From: Pseudofrankia asymbiotica
GTDB lineage: Bacteria > Actinomycetota > Actinomycetes > Frankiales > Frankiaceae
NCBI RefSeq assembly: GCF_001983105.1
Contig: NZ_MOMC01000077.1
Span: 33,590-40,319 of the forward strand
Direction of reading: 5' to 3'
DNA: 6,730 nt
Below are positions 1-5,710 of this stretch, in pieces (position 1 is the first letter of the stretch; each line of letters starts with the position of its first letter). The notes beneath the pieces are model-generated. The model saw only the letters and a list, made by a program, of their open reading frames with translations, was not told the origin of the DNA and made no database searches. Position numbers and translations under genes: made by a program.

Positions 1-446
1 CGGTCGGCGGCCTCGCGCATCAGCCGCGTTTTCGGCGGCAGGCCGAGCGGCTGGTCCTCCCGGATCGGGGTGATATCCAGCATGTAGGCCACGAGGTCGT
101 AGTACGGGTCGAGAGCCGCCCGGCTGTACCCGGCCGGCCAACCCGTCCGGAATCCGTCCGACGGCACCCGGAGGTGCACATTCGCGTACAGGTGGGACCC
201 CCCGCCGTACGCGGCGCCCTGGACCACCGTCACCTCGTTGACGGGACGGACGTCGAAGAGGCCCTGCCCGTGCTGCCACACCCAGCCGTTCAGCGGGTCG
301 TGCCAGTCCCGCGGAAACCCACCACGGGCGTACCGCCGTCCCCTTTCCAGGACTCCGACCGCCAGCCCGGCCTGGGCCAGACGGCACGCGGCGACGGCTC
401 CGCCGAACCCGCTGCCCACGACCACCGCGTCGTAGCTGTCAAGCAT
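1..446 (-). CDS. GMC-family FAD oxidoreductase, N-terminal part (cut by window edge)
   Basis: Only the first 148 residues lie in the window; the rest is beyond position 1. The start is the ATG at 446-444, giving MLDSYDAVVVGSGFGGAVAA. The FAD-binding Rossmann glycines are G11, G13 and G16, and E34 in VLERGR is the expected ribose-binding acid. A second GMC signature, GGGSHLYANVHL (residues 81-92), follows as in cholesterol-oxidase-like members of the GMC family. These enzymes oxidise alcohols using FAD and O2 or another acceptor. The purine-rich GGAGGG lies very close to the start (3-4 bases), with GAGGAA further upstream. It reads away from a second GMC gene that starts at 663, and the two proteins share the same N-terminal layout (LFDV, then GGGS..YANV, then a DxxPxYD/LEPHYD-like segment), so they look like divergent paralogues. 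The catalytic C-terminal domain is not visible, so activity cannot be judged. Confidence 0.88.
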   Translation of the reverse strand, partial: MLDSYDAVVVGSGFGGAVAACRLAQAGLAVGVLERGRRYARGGFPRDWHDPLNGWVWQHGQGLFDVRPVNEVTVVQGAAYGGGSHLYANVHLRVPSDGFRTGWPAGYSRAALDPYYDLVAYMLDITPIREDQPLGLPPKTRLMREAAD

Positions 447-662
447 GGGCCCTCCGCTGCTTCCTCGACCGCACCCGGCACAACGCCGCGATCCAGGTAT
501 TCATCCTGGCAGGCGACGGAGAACTGTCGCCGAACCGACGCGCGGACATAGCGCATGGCCGTGGCCGACGCTTGTGTACCTCCGCTCGAGTAGCTTTACT
601 ACCCGCAAGCGCCAGGCCTGGTGGGCGTTCCAAGACGGGCTGGAAATGCCGTGGGGGGGTCA
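447..662. promoter_or_regulatory. Divergent intergenic region between two GMC oxidoreductase genes
   Basis: This stretch of about 216 bp contains no convincing gene and must hold the 5' regions of both the minus-strand GMC gene and the plus-strand four-gene operon. ORFs running through it lack coding character and are shadows. Two small inverted repeats are visible: CCAGG at 493-497 with CCTGG at 505-509, and GTAG at 590-593 with CTAC at 599-602. Either could be a regulator site, but both are short and could occur by chance. No regulator gene lies in the window. Confidence 0.5.
572..600 (+). promoter_or_regulatory. Possible sigma-70-type promoter for the four-gene operon
   Basis: TTGTGT (572-577) and TTTACT (595-600) are separated by 17 bp. 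They match the -35 and -10 consensus partially (3/6 and 4/6). This is one of the less GC-rich patches of the intergenic region. A transcript from here would have a leader of about 55 bases before the GTG at 663. A small inverted repeat (AGTA/TACT at 589-600) overlaps the putative -10 and could be an operator. This is weak, pattern-only evidence. Confidence 0.25.
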
Positions 663-2462
663 GTGGCTGCCAGACACGAGCATGCCGATGTCGTCGTGGT
701 CGGTTCCGGATTCGGCGGCTCTGTCACCGCTTTCCGTTTCGCGGCCGCCGGCCAGCGCGTGATTCTGCTGGAACGCGGCAGGTCCTATCCACCGGGTTCT
801 TTCGCCCGGACACCGACAGATATGTCCAACAACTTCTGGGATCCGAGCAAGGGGCGGCACGGCCTGTTCGACGTCTGGTCGTTCCGGGATTTCGAGGCGG
901 TGGTGTCGAGCGGTCTCGGGGGCGGTTCGCTCATCTACGCCAACGTCCTGCTACGCAAGGACGAGCGCTGGTTCGTGCGGGACGCCCCCGCCGGCGAGGG
1001 CCACGAGAGCTGGCCCGTCACCCGGGACGACCTGGAACCGCACTACGACGCGGTCGAACGCATGCTCGCCCCGCAGCGTTTCCCCCAGGGCGAGCCCGGA
1101 TACGAGGCCGCGCGGCGGGCCGAACTGCTCGAACAGGCCGGCCAGGCCCTCGGCTGGAGCGCTGACCAGCCGCCGCTGGCGGTGACGTTCGCGGCCGGCG
1201 ACGGCCCCCCGATCCCGGGCGCGCCGATCCCCACCCCGGTCTACGGGAACTACCACGGCAAGCCTCGGATCACCTGCGTGCTGTGCGGCGAATGCGACCT
1301 CGGCTGCAACTTCGGCAGCAAGAACACCCTCGACCACAACTACCTGTCGGCGGCCCAGCGACACGGCGCCGACATCCGCACCCAGCACGAGGTACGGACC
1401 ATCACGCCGCGCGACGGCGGAGGCTACGCGGTCGGCTACGTCGTGCACGACCCCGGCACGCCCCGGGCCACCGTCGACCTGCCGACCCGCATCGTCACGT
1501 GCGACAGGCTGGTCCTGGCCGCGGGCACGTTCGGTACCACCTACCTGCTCCTGCGCAACCGGTCGGCGCTGCCGGGACTGTCCCGGCGGCTCGGCCGGCG
1601 GTTCTGCGGCAACGGCGACCTGCTCGGGTTCATCCGCGACGTCCCCGGGCTCCCGTTGGGGTCGTCGAGGGCCCCGGTCATCACGTCCTACGTCCGGGTG
1701 CCCGACGCCCTCGACCACGTCGCCGGCACCGGCACCGGCACCGGCACCGGCGGCAACGGCGGCCGTCCGCCGTCGACCGCGACCGGACGCGGGGTCTACA
1801 TCGAGGACGCCGGCTATCCGGCCGTCGCGGAGTGGCTGCTCGAAGCCACCCAGGTGAACAGCACGGCGCGCCGGCTCGCTCACACCGCCGCGGCCCTGGT
1901 GCTGTCCCGGCTGCGCTGGGCGCCGACTCGCCGGATCAGCGCCATCATCGGGAACCTACTCGGCCCGGGTGCGGTGTCGGCCGGGGCGATGCCGCTGCTC
2001 GGCATGGGCCGGGATCTGCCCCTGGGCGTCATGTCCGTGCGCGGCGACTACCTACAGGTCGACGGGTACCCGGCCGGGAACTGGCCGTACTTCGATGGTC
2101 TGCGCGAGGCGATGGAGAGCCTGGCCGAGCAGCTCGGCGGCCGGTTCGTCGACAACCCGATGACCTGGCTGTCCCGGGTGGTGACGGTGCACCCGTTGGG
2201 CGGAGCGTCGATGGGGGACGACGTCGAATCCGGGGTAGTCGACAGCTATGGCGAGGTGTTCGGCCATCCCGGGCTGTACGTGGCTGACGGTGCCGCGATG
2301 CCCGGTCCGGTCGGCGCGAATCCGTCGATGACCATCGCGGCGTTCGCTGACCGGCTCGCCGAGCACGCCCTGAGCGTCCCCGCGACCAGCACGGTCCCGA
2401 CCACGCCGTCGATACCGGCGGCCCGACGGACGCGCGGCGTCCAGAGAGCGAGCATGTCGTGA
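663..2462 (+). CDS. GMC-family FAD oxidoreductase with four-cysteine ferredoxin-like motif (cholesterol-oxidase-like)
   Basis: A 599-residue FAD enzyme that probably oxidises an alcohol on a hydrophobic substrate to a ketone or aldehyde. Visible features in order: Rossmann motif VVVVGSGFGG with G14, G16 and G19; E37 in LLERGR; GLGGGSLIYANV (84-95); a cysteine cluster C205, C208, C211, C215 (CX2CX2CX3C) followed by KNTLDHNYL; and the GMC C-terminal domain with HPLGG (H510) and GANPSMTI (N553), the His/Asn pair typical of GMC active sites. A Gly-Thr repeat near residues 355-362 marks a surface loop. I chose GTG 663 because a run of seven G (653-659) precedes it at ribosome-binding distance and the Rossmann fold starts about nine residues later; GTG 621 and GTG 651 are upstream alternatives. 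The stop overlaps the next start by 4 bp, so translation is probably coupled. Cholesterol oxidase is the nearest familiar relative, but the substrate is unknown. Confidence 0.93.
   Translation: MAARHEHADVVVVGSGFGGSVTAFRFAAAGQRVILLERGRSYPPGSFARTPTDMSNNFWDPSKGRHGLFDVWSFRDFEAVVSSGLGGGSLIYANVLLRKDERWFVRDAPAGEGHESWPVTRDDLEPHYDAVERMLAPQRFPQGEPGYEAARRAELLEQAGQALGWSADQPPLAVTFAAGDGPPIPGAPIPTPVYGNYHGKPRITCVLCGECDLGCNFGSKNTLDHNYLSAAQRHGADIRTQHEVRTITPRDGGGYAVGYVVHDPGTPRATVDLPTRIVTCDRLVLAAGTFGTTYLLLRNRSALPGLSRRLGRRFCGNGDLLGFIRDVPGLPLGSSRAPVITSYVRVPDALDHVAGTGTGTGTGGNGGRPPSTATGRGVYIEDAGYPAVAEWLLEATQVNSTARRLAHTAAALVLSRLRWAPTRRISAIIGNLLGPGAVSAGAMPLLGMGRDLPLGVMSVRGDYLQVDGYPAGNWPYFDGLREAMESLAEQLGGRFVDNPMTWLSRVVTVHPLGGASMGDDVESGVVDSYGEVFGHPGLYVADGAAMPGPVGANPSMTIAAFADRLAEHALSVPATSTVPTTPSIPAARRTRGVQRASMS
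1725..1748 (+). repeat. GGCACC hexanucleotide repeat, four perfect copies
   Basis: Four head-to-tail GGCACC units encode (Gly-Thr)4 inside the GMC oxidoreductase, followed by GGC-rich sequence encoding a Gly/Asn/Pro-rich loop. The unit is 6 bp, so gain or loss of copies keeps the reading frame. It lies between the cysteine motif and the C-terminal domain and probably forms a flexible loop. Confidence 0.85.
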
Positions 2463-3688
2463 CCACCCGCTCGATCAGTACGAACGGCCAGACGACCACA
2501 GGCCGCCCGGCGTCGACCAGCCCGCGGCGCAGGACCGCTCCGATCAGCACGACTGCCCCGACCGGCAAGGCCGGCCCGCCAAGCAGGGCCAGCACAACCG
2601 GCAAGACCGGCGGGTCGGCCCCAGCGAGCACCACGGGCAGGACCGGCAAGACCGGCCCGGCCAGCACGACCAGCAAGACCAGCAGGACAGGCCCGGCCAG
2701 CACGACCAGCAAGACCAGCAGGACAGGCCCGGCCAGCACGACCAGCAAGACCGGCGGGACGGGCCCGGCAGGCAGGGCCAGCACGACCGGCAGGACCGGC
2801 CCGGCGAGCAGGGCCAAGGGGAACGGCAAGGCCGGCCCGGCAAGCGGGAGCGGTCGGCCGAGCAGGACCGGTTCGGCGAGGCTGGCCGGTCCGGTCAGCT
2901 CGCGGGGCCGGGCCGACGCGGTCGCCGTCCGGTTCACCGAGACGATGCGCGGCTTCTTCACCTTCGACGAGACCGACCCGCGACGAGGCTACGAGCAGGG
3001 CCGGGCCGACGGGACGCGGCTGTTGTTCCGGCTCACCATCGGAACCGACGACGTCGACGCGTTCGTAGCGGATCCCCGGCACCAGGCCGTCGCGAACGGT
3101 CATGTCGACTGCGACGCGCTCGGCGGTCCGCGGCCGGTCGCCGACGGCGAGTTCAACCTGTTCGTCGCCGACGGCGGCGGCGCCTCCGACGGCGGCGGCG
3201 CCGGGGCCCCGCGGGGGTCACGGAAACGGCGGATGATCTACCGGCTGCCGTTCGCCGACGCCGCCGGCCATCCGCTCACCCTCAGGGGTCACAAGCTGAT
3301 CCAGGACGACGGGGTGGTGCATCTGTGGCGCGACACCACGACCCTCTACACCCGGGTCTACGCCGGTCACGTCGGTCTCGGACCGGGCGTCGACCCGCTG
3401 GCCGAACCGGACGCGCGGGTCGTCGGGGCCGGGATTCTGGTGATCCCTCCGCTCGACTTCCTCCGCCAGCTCACGACGTTCCGGACCGACCCGGCCGGCC
3501 TCGACGGACTGGCCGGCCTGACCAGATTCGCCAAGTTCTTCCTCGGTGAGCTCTGGCGGGTCTACGTCCCGTCTCCCGGTCGGCCAGCCCCTGGCGACAC
3601 CCCGCCGGAAGGCTCGACGCCGCCAGATGCCGTGCCCAGCCCGGCGGCGTCGCGACGAGCTGGCCACCCGCACCCCGTCCGGGCCTGA
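2459..3688 (+). CDS. Unnamed protein: disordered repeat N-terminus plus conserved-looking 'FTETMRGFF' domain
   Basis: A 409-residue protein I cannot assign to a named family. Residues 1-155 are almost entirely Ser, Thr, Gly, Pro, Ala, Lys and Arg, with 12-residue repeats GPASTTSKTSRT at 66-77 and 78-89 and a degenerate copy at 90-101. The segment is basic and surely disordered, with no signal peptide or membrane helix. From about residue 156 the sequence becomes globular: VRFTETMRGFFTF, GYEQGRADG, CDALGG, then a Gly/Asp insert, RRMIYRLPF, DTTTLYTRVY, PPLDFLRQLTTF and FAKFFLGELWRVY, ending in a Pro-rich tail. From memory this approximately 230-residue domain occurs between GMC and alpha/beta-hydrolase domains in larger fusion proteins; no catalytic role is known to me. 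The GTG start sits in the upstream gene's stop (GTGA). The only other in-frame ATG (codon 163) would remove the FTE part of the domain. A role as partner or scaffold for its neighbours is inference. Confidence 0.8.
   Translation: MTTRSISTNGQTTTGRPASTSPRRRTAPISTTAPTGKAGPPSRASTTGKTGGSAPASTTGRTGKTGPASTTSKTSRTGPASTTSKTSRTGPASTTSKTGGTGPAGRASTTGRTGPASRAKGNGKAGPASGSGRPSRTGSARLAGPVSSRGRADAVAVRFTETMRGFFTFDETDPRRGYEQGRADGTRLLFRLTIGTDDVDAFVADPRHQAVANGHVDCDALGGPRPVADGEFNLFVADGGGASDGGGAGAPRGSRKRRMIYRLPFADAAGHPLTLRGHKLIQDDGVVHLWRDTTTLYTRVYAGHVGLGPGVDPLAEPDARVVGAGILVIPPLDFLRQLTTFRTDPAGLDGLAGLTRFAKFFLGELWRVYVPSPGRPAPGDTPPEGSTPPDAVPSPAASRRAGHPHPVRA
2563..2880 (+). repeat. Degenerate G/C/A-rich repeat tract coding a Ser/Thr/Gly/Pro/Lys-rich segment
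   Basis: The tract is built from variants of ACCGGCAAGACCGGC and CCCGGCCAGCACGACC. The plus strand is strongly depleted in T while the minus strand is T-rich, so the opposite strand also reads open in two frames (Leu/Val/Pro-rich and Ala/Gly/Arg-rich). The core at 2654-2761 is a tandem 36-bp repeat, listed separately. This looks like local slippage or unequal-crossover expansion within a coding sequence. Confidence 0.75.
2654..2761 (+). repeat. 36-bp tandem repeat: two perfect copies and one diverged copy
   Basis: Units span 2654-2689, 2690-2725 and 2726-2761. The first two are identical at all 36 positions; the third differs at three positions near its end. Each encodes 12 residues (GPASTTSKTSRT), so copy-number change stays in frame. 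Perfect identity of two copies implies recent duplication or homogenisation. Confidence 0.92.
3170..3202 (+). repeat. 15-bp direct repeat (Asp/Gly/Ala loop)
   Basis: GACGGCGGCGGCGCC occurs at 3170-3184 and again at 3188-3202, separated by TCC. It encodes DGGGA-S-DGGGA, an insertion interrupting the globular domain of the unnamed protein just before RRMIYRLPF. It is probably a flexible surface loop. Confidence 0.85.
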
Positions 3689-3706
3689 CCGAGCCTCGCG
3701 GACAAG

Positions 3707-3711
3707 ACAGG
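3707..3711 (+). promoter_or_regulatory. Ribosome binding site fixing the hydrolase start
   Basis: AGGAG lies 8 bases before GTG 3720. It supports a start here rather than at the upstream GTG 3546, which lies inside the preceding gene, and it argues that the hydrolase is translated separately rather than as a frameshifted fusion. Confidence 0.7.
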
Positions 3712-3719
3712 AGCTCGAC

Positions 3720-4793
3720 GTGGCCGCCGCCACGCCCAATCCGGTCGTGCCGACCGTTCCGATCGTGCCGACCGTCGACGAGGTCGTCGAGGTGACCGCG
3801 TCCGACGGACTACCGCTGAACCTCGTCCATCCACGACGGGAACAGCCGCCGACGCGAGGGCCGGTGATACTCGTTCACGGCGCGGGTGTGAACGGGAACG
3901 TCTTCCGGCCCCCGACGCGCCGCACGCTGGTCGACGTTCTGCTCGACGCCGGCCACGACGTGTGGCTGGCGAACTGGCGGGCCAGCATCGACCTGCCCCC
4001 GACGGACTGGACCCTGGACCAGGCCGCCGTCCACGACCATCCGGCGCTCGTGAAAGCGGTTCTCGAGCTGACCGGCCGGGACAGCTGCCAGGCGGTCGTG
4101 CACTGCCAGGGCTCGACCAGCTTCATGATGTCGGCCGCGGCCGGGCTCGTGCCCGAGGTGACGACGGTCGTCGCGAACGCGGTGGCGCTGCACCCCGTCA
4201 TCCCCCGGTGGTCCAGGTTCAAGATCTCCAGGCTGGCGCCGCCGGTCTCGCTGGTACTCGACGGCATCGACCCGAGGTGGGGGGACGGCGCGCCGCGGCT
4301 GGTCGAGGCGGCCCTCGTCCGTGTCGTCCAGACGTTCCACCATGAATGCGACAACGCGGTCTGCCACATGGTCAGCTTCACGTACGGAGCGGGATTCCCG
4401 GCGCTGTGGCGGCACGAGAACCTCAACAGCGACACGCACGCGTGGGTCAGGACCGAGTTCGGCCGGGTACCGATGACGTTCTTCGCCCAGATGGCCCGGT
4501 GCGTGGCCGCCGGGACGTTGGTGAGCGTCGACGGGTTCGCCGAGCTGCCGGCCGTGTTCGGCGTGGAGCCGCCGACGACCTCCACCCGGTTCGTGTTCCT
4601 GCGCGGGCTACGCAACAGGTGCTTCCTGCCGGAGTCAATGCGACGGACGTACGCCTACTTCCAGGAGCACCAGCCGGGCCGGCACCGGCAGTACGCCCTC
4701 CGGGACTACAGCCACCTCGACGTCTTCATGGGCCGCCGGGCCGCCGTCGACGTGTTTCCGATCATCGCCCGTGAACTGGAGGAGTCAGCGTGA
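3720..4793 (+). CDS. Alpha/beta-hydrolase-fold protein with cysteine in place of the nucleophile serine
   Basis: A 357-residue cytosolic protein with the alpha/beta-hydrolase landmarks. These are strand-plus-oxyanion-hole motif VILVHGAG (HGAG 53-56), the segment GHDVWLANWRAS, and the nucleophile elbow VVHCQGS, where C129 occupies the place of Ser in GxSxG. H332 in DYSHLD is the likely catalytic His. The third-acid position is not obvious: the region where an Asp is usual reads FLRGLRNRCFLPES. A Cys nucleophile is known in this fold in dienelactone hydrolase and PHA synthase, and the HDVWLANWR segment resembles the latter group and some lipases. The likely reaction is cleavage or transfer of an ester, lactone or thioester. 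The start is GTG 3720, fixed by AGGAG at 3707-3711 and by where the fold begins; starting further upstream would overlap the previous gene and add Arg-rich non-domain sequence. The gene is 31 bp after the unnamed gene and overlaps the next gene by 4 bp. Confidence 0.9.
   Translation: MAAATPNPVVPTVPIVPTVDEVVEVTASDGLPLNLVHPRREQPPTRGPVILVHGAGVNGNVFRPPTRRTLVDVLLDAGHDVWLANWRASIDLPPTDWTLDQAAVHDHPALVKAVLELTGRDSCQAVVHCQGSTSFMMSAAAGLVPEVTTVVANAVALHPVIPRWSRFKISRLAPPVSLVLDGIDPRWGDGAPRLVEAALVRVVQTFHHECDNAVCHMVSFTYGAGFPALWRHENLNSDTHAWVRTEFGRVPMTFFAQMARCVAAGTLVSVDGFAELPAVFGVEPPTTSTRFVFLRGLRNRCFLPESMRRTYAYFQEHQPGRHRQYALRDYSHLDVFMGRRAAVDVFPIIARELEESA
4778..4784 (+). promoter_or_regulatory. Strong ribosome binding site of the decarboxylase-like gene
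   Basis: GGAGGAG sits 5 bases before GTG 4790 and lies within the last codons of the hydrolase gene. With the 4-bp stop/start overlap this indicates translational coupling with strong reinitiation. Confidence 0.75.
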
Positions 4794-5683
4794 TTCTCAC
4801 GCCGCCGCGGGACCGCCGCCTCATGGGCCGGCACGCACTCGTCGACGGGATCCCGTTCGTCATGCCGGTGAGCTCCCGGACCAGCCCGGCGCTGATGGCG
4901 GCCTTCCCGCTCGACGCCGGGGCCGCGGCGAACCTGATGCCCGGCGGGATCCACCCGCTGCGGCTGCCAAACGGGCGCGGGATGCTCGTCGTCACCGTCA
5001 TCTACTACCGCGACACCACCATCGGCACCTACATCGAGTTCTCGGTCGCCATCGCCTGCACCCACGGGCGCAGACCGGTCCCGAGGCTGCTGCCCGGGCT
5101 GGCCTTCCTTCCCGACCTCGCGCTCTCCCAGTACGTGGTCGACCTGCCGGTGAGCACGCTGATCTCGGTGAAAGGCGGCAAGGGCATCTGGGGAATGCCC
5201 AAGCACCAGGCGAACCTGGACTTCGAGGTCGAGGACGGCGTCATCTCGAGCCAGTACGACGTCGACGGCGAGCTGGGTGTCCGGATCGAGATCGACCATC
5301 CCGGCGGACCGCGGCTGCCGCTGCGGGGGGCCGGGGTGAACTACTGCACGTTCCGCGGCATGCTGATGAAGTCGAGGCTCCGTTTCGCCTCACCGGCCCA
5401 TGTGGGTCTGTTCCGGCGTGCCCGGGCCCGACTCTACATCGGCTACGGGCCACGGGTGCGGCAGCTGCGATCGCTCGGTGTCTCCGGGACGCCGTTGTTC
5501 ACCGCCTATCTACCCGACAGCGGCGGCGTGCTGGACGACCATATCGAGTCCTGGTTCCTCACCTCCCCGGACCCGATCACCGTCCGCCCGGAGGGCATGG
5601 AGTCCGTCGTCGACCTCGAACCGTCCCAGGAATGGCCCAAGCCGCCGAGCGCCCTGTACGGGCCAGAGCAGAGAGTGCTCTGA
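4790..5683 (+). CDS. Acetoacetate decarboxylase-like protein (ADC fold)
   Basis: A 297-residue protein that I recognise as ADC-like. Supporting features are the N-terminal stretch LMGRHALVDGIPFVMPVSSR, FPLDAGAAANLMPGGIHPL, YYRDTTIGTYIEFSVAI, and above all GGKGIWGMPKHQANLDF (129-145). In acetoacetate decarboxylase a Lys after a GxP motif forms the Schiff base; K138 in GMPKH is the candidate here, with E83 (YIEF) in the place of the family's active-site Glu and R30 possibly the Arg. True ADC decarboxylates acetoacetate. Distant members of the fold carry out other decarboxylation, aldol or dehydration reactions, so the substrate is open. It is the last gene of the four-gene run, overlaps the hydrolase by 4 bp and has a strong ribosome binding site. 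Context suggests it acts on a keto acid derived from the GMC/hydrolase steps (inference). Confidence 0.85.
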   Translation: MILTPPRDRRLMGRHALVDGIPFVMPVSSRTSPALMAAFPLDAGAAANLMPGGIHPLRLPNGRGMLVVTVIYYRDTTIGTYIEFSVAIACTHGRRPVPRLLPGLAFLPDLALSQYVVDLPVSTLISVKGGKGIWGMPKHQANLDFEVEDGVISSQYDVDGELGVRIEIDHPGGPRLPLRGAGVNYCTFRGMLMKSRLRFASPAHVGLFRRARARLYIGYGPRVRQLRSLGVSGTPLFTAYLPDSGGVLDDHIESWFLTSPDPITVRPEGMESVVDLEPSQEWPKPPSALYGPEQRVL

Positions 5684-5710
5684 CCGCCAGGAGGTCCAAG
5701 GACCGGTCAG
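5680..5710. terminator. Inverted repeat spanning two convergent stop codons, possible bidirectional terminator
   Basis: CTGACCG (5680-5686) is the perfect reverse complement of CGGTCAG (5704-5710). The arms contain the TGA stop of the plus-strand decarboxylase-like gene and, read on the minus strand, the TGA stop of the reductase gene. A second pairing, GGTCC (5693-5697) with GGACC (5700-5704), is an alternative fold. There is no T-tract on either side, as is common in GC-rich actinobacteria, so terminator function is plausible but unproven. Confidence 0.4.

Noticed and set aside
951..1883. Long minus-strand open frame (310 codons) opposite the GMC gene
   Set aside because: It is Arg/Gly/Ala/Val-rich with no recognisable domain, and lies antisense to a gene with clear FAD, Cys and His/Asn motifs. 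High GC leaves such frames open by chance.
1283..2287. Plus-strand frame of 334 codons inside the GMC gene
   Set aside because: Arg/Pro/His-rich shadow frame; the GMC motifs lie in the other frame.
2563..2880. CRISPR array or non-coding satellite
   Set aside because: The units are adjacent without unique spacers and stay in frame within a coding sequence.
2029..3103. Two long minus-strand frames with Leu/Val/Pro or Ala/Gly/Arg repeats
   Set aside because: They mirror the repeat tract of the plus-strand gene. The hydrophobic LVVLAGP repeats come from the T-rich complement of the Ser/Thr/Lys repeats, not from a membrane protein.
3546..3719. N-terminal extension of the hydrolase to the upstream GTG
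   Set aside because: It overlaps the preceding gene, adds Arg-rich sequence with no homology signal, and the AGGAG before GTG 3720 gives a better start.
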